From Zelonia costaricensis (Eukaryota > Euglenozoa > Kinetoplastea > Trypanosomatida > Trypanosomatidae), in NCBI GenBank assembly GCA_030849075.1, contig JASAOO010003278.1:1-34888 (forward strand): a DNA stretch of 34,888 bases, read 5' to 3'. The translations under genes were made by a program, and so were the position numbers. The notes under the pieces are model-generated. The model saw nothing but the letters and a program-made list of their open reading frames with translations, did not search any database and was not told the DNA's origin. This document shows, one piece after another, positions 7,037 through 16,200 of the stretch (position 1 is its first letter; each line of letters opens with the position of its first letter).

Positions 7037-9613
7037 TTATATAAAGCGGTTGGACCGAAACCACACAAAAATGCACGACGCCACGGCGCACATGAGGGTG
7101 CAGCAGAAGAGGCCACCGTGTTGACTGTGCAGCATCGGCAGGTCCTCGAAGTTCATGCCGTAGAGCGAGGCGATGAAGCTGAGGGGGATGAAGAAGGCGC
7201 TGAACAGGGTCAGCACCCGCATAAGCTCGTTCACCTGATAGGACGAGAGTTGGAAGAGCAGCTGCAGCACTGAGTCGGCGTTCGAGTTGAGCTCCTCGGC
7301 AAGAGACTCGACGTGGGCCAGGTCGTGCGTGATCTCCTGGTACTCCACCTGCGACGTGAGCATCCCCATCGAGGCCGCGATGTGGGCGTAGGCGTCCTGC
7401 GTCAGCGTCAGCGTCCGCCCGTAGACAGAGGCGCGGCGCTTGATGTGGTAGATGTCGCGCGCCATCGCGCTGCGGTTGCGCTGCGTGTTGAAGAGGCTTG
7501 CCTCGTACCTGTCGAACTCCACGATGCACTTGGCGATGGCCTGCGTGAAGGTGCCCACCGTCTCCTTCACGAAGTAGTACATGAGGTACCTCATCCCATG
7601 CGGGGGCCCGCTGCTGTTGGACGAGGACCGCGCCAGCGCGCCGGCCTCGGCCGCACCACTGCTGGCGCTGCCTTCCCCCGGCGCCGCGGCCTCTGACGCG
7701 GTCCTCCTCACCTGGGCCCGCCCAGTCGCAAAGAGTCCGCTGAGGTGGCGCACCTCCGCATCGCTGCGGCTGTTGCCCGTCAGGTACTGCTGCCAGTTGA
7801 GCTTCAGCTCCTCGACGTAGCTGCACTGCGTGCGGTGCACCGTGACGATGCGGCGCCGGGTCAGGAATACGGTAAAGCGGTTCGTCAGGTCCTGGAAGCT
7901 GTCCATCTGCTTGTTCGATGGTGCCTCGATGGCGTAGCGGAGGAGGAGGCTGTGGCAGCCCTTTGCCACGGTCACCTGCGGCAGCAGCATCGGCTCCGCG
8001 CTGTCCTCAACCATTGTGCGGTGCATGCCGAGGTCGAGCAGCACCTCCTGCAGTGCCTCCTTGTACTCCGACAGCGTCGCGGTGGGGTGCATCGAGATGT
8101 CGATCCAGTCGTAGGCCTTGTCCGGCGCCACGAGACACGAGATGAGCAGCTTCGACGGCACCCGCTTCAGCCCGGTGATCTGCTTGATGGTCTGGTAATT
8201 GACCACGGAGAAGCTGGTGCGCACGCCGTCGTTGCTCAGCCCCGCCTTGGCGAAGTCGGAGCCGAGCGCCGCCATCAGCAGCCGCTTCGTCCGCTTCGTG
8301 CGCTCCGCCTGCGCCGCCAGCAGTGCCTTGGGCAGTTCCTCCCAGTCCTCCTCGTCGTCGTCGACAGCGAGGTCCTCCTGTGCTTCCGCGCCCTTCTTGG
8401 TGGCCTCCTGCGCACCACACGCCGCAGCTGCTGGTGCTGATGCGCCCTCCCGGCTCATCCCCTCCGCGGCCGGCTGCTGCTGCTGCTGTGGGCTACTGTC
8501 CACCGTGGAAGAGGTGCCCGACCCGTCCTTGGGCGGGGCTGCGGTGCCGCCCCCAGCAGACGACCCGGTGGCAGACGTGGGTGGCAGCGGCGACGGCACG
8601 GAGGTCTGAAGGGGGGCGGCTGCCGAAGCAGCGGCGGTGGCGGGCTCTGCCGCACTCTTCGCCGGCGGCGCACCGGTGTCCGGCGCGGGTGACGTGGCGG
8701 CCGTGGGCGAAGCGGTGCCCTTTCGTGCGACCGTGGACTCTGCCTTGGTGGTCTTCGACGACGAAGACGAGGGGGACGACGGCGCCGTGCCATTGCCGCT
8801 GCTTGGGTGGTGGATCATGTCCCGGTCTAGCCCCGGCACGTACCACCGCGCCACCCGCCGGCGCACCAGCGCCACGACGGCCGTTGCCGCCTCGCCCTCG
8901 CTATCGTCCGGTGTACTCGCCTCCACCGCTGAAGCCGCCGCTGGGGCGGTGGTGGCGCCGTCCACGGAGCCGGGCTCTGCTGCAGTGGTCTGCGGCCCAG
9001 CACTGGGCTCGGTGGCGGCCACGGCCCCGGCCGAGGACCCTGGAGGCGCATCCGCCGCAGCGGGGGTCTCGGCGTCGTGTGGGTCCTCTGGGGCACGGGC
9101 CGCATCTGCCGTGCTGGACAGCGGAGGCGGTGATGCCGCGTCGACGGTGCGGTCTTCCCCCCACAGGAGGGAGGTCCGGTACGCCCCGCCCTGCCCTTCA
9201 TCCACGTCGTGCTCGTCCGGGCCGTCTGCGGGGGCGTCAACAGCAGCGTCCGGGCTCACTGCCGCCGCCTCCTCCGACGCGCTGATGGGGGCCTCGGCTG
9301 GCGATGGTGCCACCTCGCTGGAGAGGTCGTGCGCACTTCGTGACTCTGCGGACTCGACGCCGGAGGGGGACGCAGAGGTGGCATAGCTGCGGTGCAGCAC
9401 CCCCACTGGTGCCGCGTCCAGGTGTGATGCTGAGGTGGCACCCACAGCCCAGCGGGTGTGCCAGAGACGGGCATCCCGCCGCCGACGCACGCCGGGCCCT
9501 CGAGGCGGTGTCAGCGAGGCGGCGGTCGCTGCCGCGGACGCCAGCGCGAAGGCCGCGCGTGTGGACGGGGTGGCGTACAAGGCGCCACGAAGCCCACGCG
9601 TAGCGAAGAGCAT
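7037..9613 (-). CDS. CorA/Mrs2-type mitochondrial magnesium channel
   Basis: This 858-residue protein ends in the CorA metal-ion transporter core. Two membrane segments lie at the extreme C-terminus (about 795-818 and 835-855), and the diagnostic GMN motif closes the first (YGMNFEDLP, GMN at 819-821). CorA/Mrs2 pentamers pass Mg2+; Mrs2 does so across the inner mitochondrial membrane. The N-terminus after the chosen ATG (MLFATRGLRGALYATPSTRA) is rich in Arg, Ala, Ser and Thr and lacks acids, like a mitochondrial presequence. Residues about 60-420 are Ala/Pro/Ser/Glu-rich low complexity, and the recognisable soluble domain starts near 450. The open frame extends to 9844 but begins with GTG; ATG 9613 is the first in-frame ATG and removes a His-Thr repeat encoded by a microsatellite. 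The family is certain; mitochondrial location is inferred. It could correspond to one of the Leishmania MIT-type transporters. Confidence 0.9.
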   Translation of the reverse strand: MLFATRGLRGALYATPSTRAAFALASAAATAASLTPPRGPGVRRRRDARLWHTRWAVGATSASHLDAAPVGVLHRSYATSASPSGVESAESRSAHDLSSEVAPSPAEAPISASEEAAAVSPDAAVDAPADGPDEHDVDEGQGGAYRTSLLWGEDRTVDAASPPPLSSTADAARAPEDPHDAETPAAADAPPGSSAGAVAATEPSAGPQTTAAEPGSVDGATTAPAAASAVEASTPDDSEGEAATAVVALVRRRVARWYVPGLDRDMIHHPSSGNGTAPSSPSSSSSKTTKAESTVARKGTASPTAATSPAPDTGAPPAKSAAEPATAAASAAAPLQTSVPSPLPPTSATGSSAGGGTAAPPKDGSGTSSTVDSSPQQQQQPAAEGMSREGASAPAAAACGAQEATKKGAEAQEDLAVDDDEEDWEELPKALLAAQAERTKRTKRLLMAALGSDFAKAGLSNDGVRTSFSVVNYQTIKQITGLKRVPSKLLISCLVAPDKAYDWIDISMHPTATLSEYKEALQEVLLDLGMHRTMVEDSAEPMLLPQVTVAKGCHSLLLRYAIEAPSNKQMDSFQDLTNRFTVFLTRRRIVTVHRTQCSYVEELKLNWQQYLTGNSRSDAEVRHLSGLFATGRAQVRRTASEAAAPGEGSASSGAAEAGALARSSSNSSGPPHGMRYLMYYFVKETVGTFTQAIAKCIVEFDRYEASLFNTQRNRSAMARDIYHIKRRASVYGRTLTLTQDAYAHIAASMGMLTSQVEYQEITHDLAHVESLAEELNSNADSVLQLLFQLSSYQVNELMRVLTLFSAFFIPLSFIASLYGMNFEDLPMLHSQHGGLFCCTLMCAVASCIFVWFRSNRFI

Positions 9614-9843
9614 GTCGCACGCGCGCAGCCGCGGCTTGTCAATCTCCTGCAGTGAAGCCAGCACCCCAACTACCCGTTTGTGCGTATGTGCGTGTGCCTT
9701 TGTGTGCGTGTGTGCGTGCGTGTGTGTGCTTTCGTATGCTGGGCGATATGTGCCGGAGGTATGGAAGGGCTCGTGCGGGGGTGCCGGCTTCAAGTGGCGA
9801 GGCCGGACGAGGAAGCCGCGAGGCACCAATGCGGCGGCGGGCA

Positions 9844-9901
9844 CTGTGAGGTGGGTGCGTCAGAGGCGGTGCATGGAAGCATAGGAGGAGAGGAGGCGGG
9901 G
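9844..9901 (-). promoter_or_regulatory. Candidate trans-splice acceptor of the CorA-type gene
   Basis: On the minus strand a C/T tract from 9901 to 9884 (CCCGCCTCCTCTCCTCC) is followed by the first AG at 9845-9844 (CTCACAG). The resulting leader would be about 230 bases and would contain the GT/CA microsatellite. A CTGCAG closer to the ATG, near 9651, is an alternative without a strong tract. Confidence 0.3.
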
Positions 9902-10167
9902 TCAAGGGATGGGCCAGGACGCGGAAGGGGGGGGGGTCTCAAGCGCCCCGAGACGCAAGCCGCCGCATCAGCAGCGGGCCTGCCCGCGGGAGGCGGAGTC
10001 GACTAGACGAGGAGAGTCGGATCGGGGGAGGGGGGTGGGGGGGGGGGGAGGACCGAGGCGGACGCAGCGCCGTAGCCTGCCCTTGCTTCCACGTGTCCCT
10101 CTCCCGCTCCCTTCCACTCCGGCAAAGACGACTCGTGCTCAAGTCCTGCACGTGTCGGAGCGTAAAC

Positions 10168-10198
10168 GTGTGTGTGTGTGTGTGCGTGTGTGTGTGTC
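10168..10198. repeat. (GT)n microsatellite
   Basis: GT repeats with one C interruption, within the 3' UTR or spacer of the upstream zinc-finger gene. Confidence 0.9.
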
Positions 10199-10570
10199 AT
10201 GGGAGCCGTGAGCACGAGCTAGGCGGGAAGCATGCGCAACTGCACGCGGGAGAGGGAGGAGGACGCCCTGGTGTGGACCTGTGCGGAGGCTCGTACAGAG
10301 AGCGGCAAGGACGAGGTCAGGGATTGACGGTAAATACTGCGGCCCTCGGTGCCGACGGCGCCGGTGGTGGCCGGCTGCGTCGCCTCCTTCCGCCTCACCC
10401 TCGCCATTCCTCTCCACCGCTTGCCCTCCCCGCTCCTCGCATCACCCGGCTCACCAACCTTTGAGGAAAGGCCAGAGAGACTCGCGCACACCAGCGCAGG
10501 CGGCAGCCCGGCGGAGAAAGAAGAGAAACAGCCGACGCCGTCCGTTCCGCCACCCACCCCACCTTCCCCA

Positions 10571-12301
10571 TCAGCCACCCACGCCGTGCACGACATCGCC
10601 GTTGCCTGCAACACCGACGACGCGCTGCGCCACGGGCGGAGTGGGGGCTGCGGGGGGAGCGGGAGAGTTCGCAGCTGCCGCACACGCCCTCGCGAAGCGC
10701 ACCTCCGCGGCGTTCACCGTCTTGGTCCGACCCCTCCTCCGACCCTCCCGCGAGGCCTCTGCCGCCGCCACCGCCGCCACCGCCGCCGCTGCCGCCGCCG
10801 CCGTCGCTGCCGCTGCCGCAGACTTCGTCATCACGTTGGTCGGGACGGCGCCGAACTCCTTGAGTGGGGGCAGACCTCGCTTGGTGAGGCCGTACTGCAC
10901 CTGCTCATCCATGGCGCTCGGTCGGCAGGTATACAGGTCTGTGAAGGTGCTTGCCATGGGCCGGTACGTGAACTGCACCGGCCGCGGCACCACGTCATCC
11001 GACTTGGCAATGTTCTTTCTGTTCAGTTTGCGCCGCTCCAGCCCGAAGCGCAGCCAGACCGGCTCGGCGCGCACCATGTACTCGCACAGCCGTGTCTCGA
11101 TGATCGCCACGACGAGGGCCTTGAGGCACACCTCACCCAGCGTCATGATGTGCGGTGGAAAGGTGTAGCCGGCGGGGTGGACCTGCTCCGGCATCAGCAA
11201 CCACCGCAGCTGGCCGAGCACCATCCGCACGAACATCGTCTTGCGCGAGAAGGCGAGGGTCTCTGCCTTTTCCTGCAGCTTGGCCGCCCGCGCGGCGTGG
11301 GCGACGAGCTGCCGCGACGAGGGCGTCTCGGCCGACACCGACGTCCCCGCGGCGCTGGCCGCGTCGTTCAGCGACTCGAGCAGGTCGTTTTCGTAGCCGC
11401 GCGCCGCGGGGGAGCTTGTGGCGATGCCGCCCAGCCCCAGTGCTGCCGGGGAGCTCGGCCCGTAGTGCTCGCGCAGCGCAATCTTGTCGAGCTTGTACAT
11501 GCCACACATGTCGTACACCGTCTCCATGTTGTAGTTGCACGAGATGAAGTCGAGGAGGTTCGAGAAGTCTTGGATGTGGCCGTTGGGGTAGAGCCGGAGA
11601 AAGGGCCCCATGAGGCACTCGTGCAGCACGAGCGAGCCTTGATGATCGAGACCGCGCAAGCCACCGAGCATGCGGTTGAGGTAGGTGTCACGCCCGTGCT
11701 CAAAGTGCAGCATGCCCGCCTCCTCCAACTTCATGAGCATCGCGAACACCTGCGTGCGGCCCTCGATGTCGACTCGGCCAAATAGGCGGTGGAATGGCTC
11801 CACGTCACTGACGCCTAGCTCGTCGTGCACGGCGCGCAGCAGCTCGTCTGGGTTCCAGCGGCGGTGCGTCTCCATGAGCTGCGTGTAATGCAGGTCCAGC
11901 AATGCGTGGTCCTTCCGGCTGATGTGCTCGATCCAGCGGTGGATGGGCTCGCTGCACAGCTTGCACCAGCCCGGGGTGCCATCCTCCCAGTTGCGCTTGT
12001 CCACAATCCCGTGCATGGTGGAGTAGATGGGGACACTGCCGCCCTCTGTCGCGTACGGGTGGCCAAGCGGGATGCCGCTGTTCACCACGCCAGGGTCAAA
12101 CATGGTCTTTCGCGAGTTGTTCCCCCCACTCGAGGTGCTCGCCACGGTGGCAGGGACGGCGCTGGCGGAGCTCAAGGCGGCGTACTGCAGCGGCGTGGAG
12201 GCGCCGATCAAGGCACGTAGCGTGGACGTGGCCGCCAGAGCAGTCGTGCGTCGGAGCACCGGCGTCGCCGCAAAAGGCATCGAGGTGGAAGAAGCGGCCA
12301 T
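10571..12301 (-). CDS. KREPB7: Mitochondrial U1-type zinc-finger protein, probable editosome protein KREPB7
   Basis: This 576-residue protein has a presequence-like N-terminus (MAASSTSMPFAATPVLRRTT) with no acidic residues in its first 60. A U1-like C2H2 zinc finger, CKLCSEPIHRWIEHISRKDH, lies at 113-132 (Cys113, Cys116, His126, His132). A helical region of about 140-300 follows. This layout matches the KREPB4-KREPB8 editosome proteins, which combine a U1-like finger with a degenerate RNase III domain and partner the editing endonucleases that cut mitochondrial pre-mRNA at guide-RNA sites. I recall that T. brucei KREPB7 lies a few genes from mitochondrial topoisomerase II, the same linkage as here. 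That memory, rather than the finger, favours KREPB7 over its paralogues. The tail (about 510-576) is Ala-rich and probably disordered. An upstream in-frame ATG at 12793 would add low-complexity His-Thr and Pro stretches and is not preferred. Confidence 0.65.
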   Translation of the reverse strand: MAASSTSMPFAATPVLRRTTALAATSTLRALIGASTPLQYAALSSASAVPATVASTSSGGNNSRKTMFDPGVVNSGIPLGHPYATEGGSVPIYSTMHGIVDKRNWEDGTPGWCKLCSEPIHRWIEHISRKDHALLDLHYTQLMETHRRWNPDELLRAVHDELGVSDVEPFHRLFGRVDIEGRTQVFAMLMKLEEAGMLHFEHGRDTYLNRMLGGLRGLDHQGSLVLHECLMGPFLRLYPNGHIQDFSNLLDFISCNYNMETVYDMCGMYKLDKIALREHYGPSSPAALGLGGIATSSPAARGYENDLLESLNDAASAAGTSVSAETPSSRQLVAHAARAAKLQEKAETLAFSRKTMFVRMVLGQLRWLLMPEQVHPAGYTFPPHIMTLGEVCLKALVVAIIETRLCEYMVRAEPVWLRFGLERRKLNRKNIAKSDDVVPRPVQFTYRPMASTFTDLYTCRPSAMDEQVQYGLTKRGLPPLKEFGAVPTNVMTKSAAAAATAAAAAAAVAAVAAAEASREGRRRGRTKTVNAAEVRFARACAAAANSPAPPAAPTPPVAQRVVGVAGNGDVVHGVGG

Positions 12302-13243
12302 AACGTGACCGCGAGGTGCGGGGAGGGGGGGGATCTGCCTGTGTGTGTGTTGGGGGGGGGGGTTCGCAGCTGTCCTACCAGACTGGGTCTGGGGGCGCAG
12401 CGAGGTGAGGGGGCAGGGACGCGCGTGCGGCCCGTGTGAAGACGCCGAGGCAAACTGCTTGACAAGGGAGGGAGGAAAGAAAGGTTGGGTTGCAGAGAGA
12501 GGGCTAGCGAGGTGGCCGTTGGGAGTGGGGGGGGGGGGGGCTGCGGTGGATGCGGTGCACGAGCACCACGGCAGCCTGAGAAACGAGGGGAGGGGTAGAG
12601 GCGCCGCAAGGGCGCTGCAGCCGGCAGCCTGCCACAGGTGTGCGCGCCATCCGCGCCTCTGTTTTCTCCTGCCGTGTGACACTCGATTAAGGGCACTCAC
12701 GCCACGCGCGCGCGCGTGTGTGTGTGTGTGCGTGCGTGCTTGTGCTTGTGTTGTCGCACGGGGATTTGGGCGTTGAGTTTGGGGAAGCTCCATCAACACA
12801 GATGGCGGTGGGGAAGAAATGGACGGGTGCACCGCGGCGCGGCGGGGAGCTGCGAAGTGGTTTCACCGTGTGCCACCCACAGAGAGAGAGAGGGAGATGC
12901 AGACGCACATGCAGCTGCACTTCCTACAAGACTCCTTCCTCCTCGCCCAGTTGTGAAGACGCGCAACCCCCCGACCGGCCCCCCCCCCTTCCCCTCTGCG
13001 TACCCGACTGTATTACATCAAGAGATAAAGTTGTGTGCACGTGAGGGACTGAGCCGGTGTGCGTGTGTGCGTATGCGTCTAACGCTGTGCCGATCCCTCG
13101 TTGCTGTGACGAGGTGAACTGAGTACTGACTCTCTCCGCAAGCACATCGAGCAGCAGCAGCAGGTGCCACACATCTCCCACACACCCTTTGTGGGCCTCC
13201 TCGCGCACCATCATCGCTCGTTCATTGCCCACACACGCCCGAC
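12302..13243. other. Spacer between the IQ-motif gene and the KREPB7 candidate
   Basis: No credible gene. It contains a G11 run at 12352-12362, a G-run near 12527-12540, a GT microsatellite at 12716-12737 and a plus-strand C-run near 12979-12990. A possible acceptor for the zinc-finger gene is the minus-strand C11 tract (12362-12352) followed by AG at 12340-12339 and 12336-12335, leaving a leader of about 33-37 bases; this is weak. Confidence 0.65.
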
Positions 13244-16200
13244 TCACGACGCGGTGCGGCGCAGGCGGGCGCGGCGGCGCGCGCGCCGGAGAAGGAACAG
13301 TCGCCAGGCTAGCTGGATGCTGCGGGCGCACGCGTCGCGGTGCCGCCCGTACGCGGCAGCGGCGCTGGCAAAGCCCTGCACGAAGGCACCGACGACGACG
13401 AGCGCGTTGAGCTGCTCCGGCGTGGGGTGTGCCGAGAAGCTCTGCGAGGTGTGCAGACTAGGCGCGGCGCCAAACCACTGAGGGTGGGCCGCCTGCAGCC
13501 GCAGCCGCATGTGCGTCGCCACCGCGGCCCCGCCCGCGAGCTGCGCGCACTGCGCGTCGGCCTCGGTCAGCATCGACAGCGTCGGCGCCCGGTCCGTGGC
13601 CGTCAGCAGCGCGTCGCGGGCCTCGTTGGCGCTGAGCCGCGGTAGCAGCTCGACATGGTTGTTGTCGACCCGCTGGCGTATCTTCAGCTGCCGCTCCCGC
13701 AGCCACCGCCGCCAGCGGAAGCCGCGGCCGAAGCGCTGCACCGTCTTGGCGGCCTCGAGCACCTGCCGCTCGCGCCGCTGCTGCTGCTCCAGCCGGCGGC
13801 GCTGATCCCACTCGACCAGCTGCCGCTGCCGCGCCACCTCCTCCTCGCGCGCCTGCCGCACACCCTGCAGCTCGCGCAGGCTCACCCGCTCCAGCGGCGT
13901 CTTGTAGTCGCCGTGCCGCCGCGCCTCGCGGCCGCGCTCCACGAAGGCGCCGTAGACGTCCCCAGTGCACCGCTCCAGTAGCCGCCGCATCGCCTGCGCC
14001 TCGCCGGCTCGCGGCGAATCCTGCGCAGTGGACGCGCTGAGCGCCGCCGCCGCCGCGCTGAGCTGCATGAGCGAGGACGAGGTCGACATCCGCGCCGCGA
14101 TGGGGAAGGGGGACATGAAGGACACTTCACCCAGCACGCTGTGCGTGGCCTCCATGGCGGACCGATCCGCCGCGAGGTGCTGGGGGGCGGGCTGTGGCAT
14201 CCGCACCGGCATTAGCGTCAGCTGCACCGCCTCCAGCGGGGCCCGGCCCGTGACGACGGCGCTGAGCACATCCACGTCGCGGCGGAGCTGCACCAACTCT
14301 AGGCGGGCGAGGTGGCGCCGGAACCACTGCTGCAGCTTGCAGGCCGCCGCGTGGCGCTGCTCCGGCCGCGCGCGCACCGCGACCGGCGACGAGGGGGAAG
14401 AGGACTTCGGCATGCGAGACGAGCGGCGACGCGCCGCCGCCAACGCGGCAGCGGCGGCGGCCGAAGCCGCCACGGACGTGCCCAAGGTGCGCCGTGGGTG
14501 GTGCGGCGAGGTGTTCGTGCTCGGTACCGCGGTCACCACGATGGTGAGGGGGGAAGCCGCCGTGAGGCTCACGTGCGCGCGGTGGCGCCTCTCCTCCTCC
14601 ACCCCCGACACTGCCCCTGCGTTGACCTCCTGGCCGCCGTCGTCGCCGCCCTCGCCGTCCGCGCCCGCGGCGACGGCGGCGCGTGCGGAGAGGAAGAAGA
14701 CGGAAGCCGTTGCCGTGTCGTGGGCGGACCGCAAGCGCTGGGGCGACGCCGGGCCCGTGTGCGGGCGTACCGGCCACCCACGGCCGACCCGCACGTCGGT
14801 GAGCGGGATCGACGACTTGCGGCGCCCGTGCGGGTGCGGCAGCAGGAGCGGCGGCGTTGGTGGCGCCATAGACAGCGGCACAGGCGGCGGGCCGCGACTG
14901 CGCGGCCCGGAGGACGACGTGGCCGTCGATGGCGCGTGCACGCCAGCGCTGTGAGCACCGCGCAGGCCCAGCGAGCCGGCGGCACCGGTAGGGGCGGCGC
15001 GAGGCACACTCGGAGGCGCGAAGCTGCCGCCGACCTCGTCCTCGCCGGTGCCGCCCGGCGTCCGCGGCGCGAACCGCTCCGCCGCCACGCGCTGTTCCGT
15101 GAGAATGGCACAGGCGGCGGCGCGCGAGGCGGCCGCCTCCCGTGCCCAGTGCACCCGCACCTGGCGCTGCAGCACGAGAGCCGCGGCGTCGCGGCGCTCC
15201 GCCTCCACGAGGTACGCGGCAATCGCGCCGCGGCGCCGGCGCAGGGCGTCGGAGGCTAAGCACCGCCGCCACCACTGCTGAAGCCGGACTGCCCGCACGC
15301 TCAGGTGCAGCGAGCGGGCCAGCAGCTCCGGCGCGACGGCGGTCCAGTCCCTGCAGCCCAGCAGCACGTCCCCGACGCGGTACACGGCGTGCAGCTGCCG
15401 GAAGACGGCGGTGGCGCCCGCCGTGGACGGCATCACCGACGTGTGGCGCGACGAGGAGCTGCTCGCGTTGCCCACCGTTGGCGGCATCCACGCGCTGGCG
15501 AAGTCGCCGCTGGTGCGCGGCAGGCCTTGCCGCGAGGGGCTGATGCGCAGCTCAAAGGGCGTGTTGCTGTTGCTCGGCACCATGGTCGCCGTCGCGGGCG
15601 ACGACACGCCTGAGCTGAGGGTGAGGTTGGCGACCACGGAGGCGGTCCGCGCCGAGGCACCCACGCCGCCGGCGGACAGCGGCGCGTTGGTGCTGCCGGC
15701 GGACAGCAGACTCGCGTCCAGCGCCGACCGGGCAGCGCTGCTGCGCAGTGTCGGGCTGAACGAAGTGCCGCGGTGCAGCGGCGACTCGGCCGCACTACTC
15801 GCAACAGCAGCAGCGGCGTTGCCGGTGCTGCCCGCCTTGCTCGCGACACCGCCGAAGACGTTGGGGAGATCAAGGAAGTAAGGCGGCGGCGGCGCACGCG
15901 TAGCCTGCTGTGTCCTCCACGCAGGCCGCACAAGGTCGCCGGGGCGCACGTGCATGGCCGCCTCGCGCAACGCATCGCACACAACGCGCTGCGTACGCCG
16001 CTGGCGTGCGTCGTCAGTGAGGCTGCGGATCGCGTGTCGTGCGCGTGACTTCCCGAGGTCGGACGCCACCACCGCCGTTGCCGACGCGGCCAAGCGGGTG
16101 GCGCTGCCATGCCGCTGCGCGACGTCGACCGTGTCTGTCACTGCCGGGCCCCTCACACCGATGGCGACTGCGCCTGCACCGGGCCCCGCACCGGCGTCCA

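Larger units (their letters stand above)
9614..10570. other. Spacer between the KREPB7 candidate and the CorA-type gene
   Basis: No credible gene. It holds the 3' UTR of the zinc-finger gene, a GT microsatellite at 10168-10198, a second GT-rich stretch at about 9676-9727 inside the CorA-type leader, and a G homopolymer near 10028-10050. The plus strand is pyrimidine-rich at about 10378-10450, close to the upstream gene's stop. Confidence 0.7.

Noticed and set aside
9614..9844. N-terminal extension of the CorA-type protein
   Set aside because: Its first codon is GTG and the extra residues are a His-Thr repeat read from a microsatellite; ATG 9613 gives a presequence-like start.
12302..12832. 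N-terminal extension of the KREPB7 candidate, including an in-frame ATG at 12793
   Set aside because: The added residues are low complexity across spacer G-runs and microsatellites, and the finger protein has a better start at 12301.
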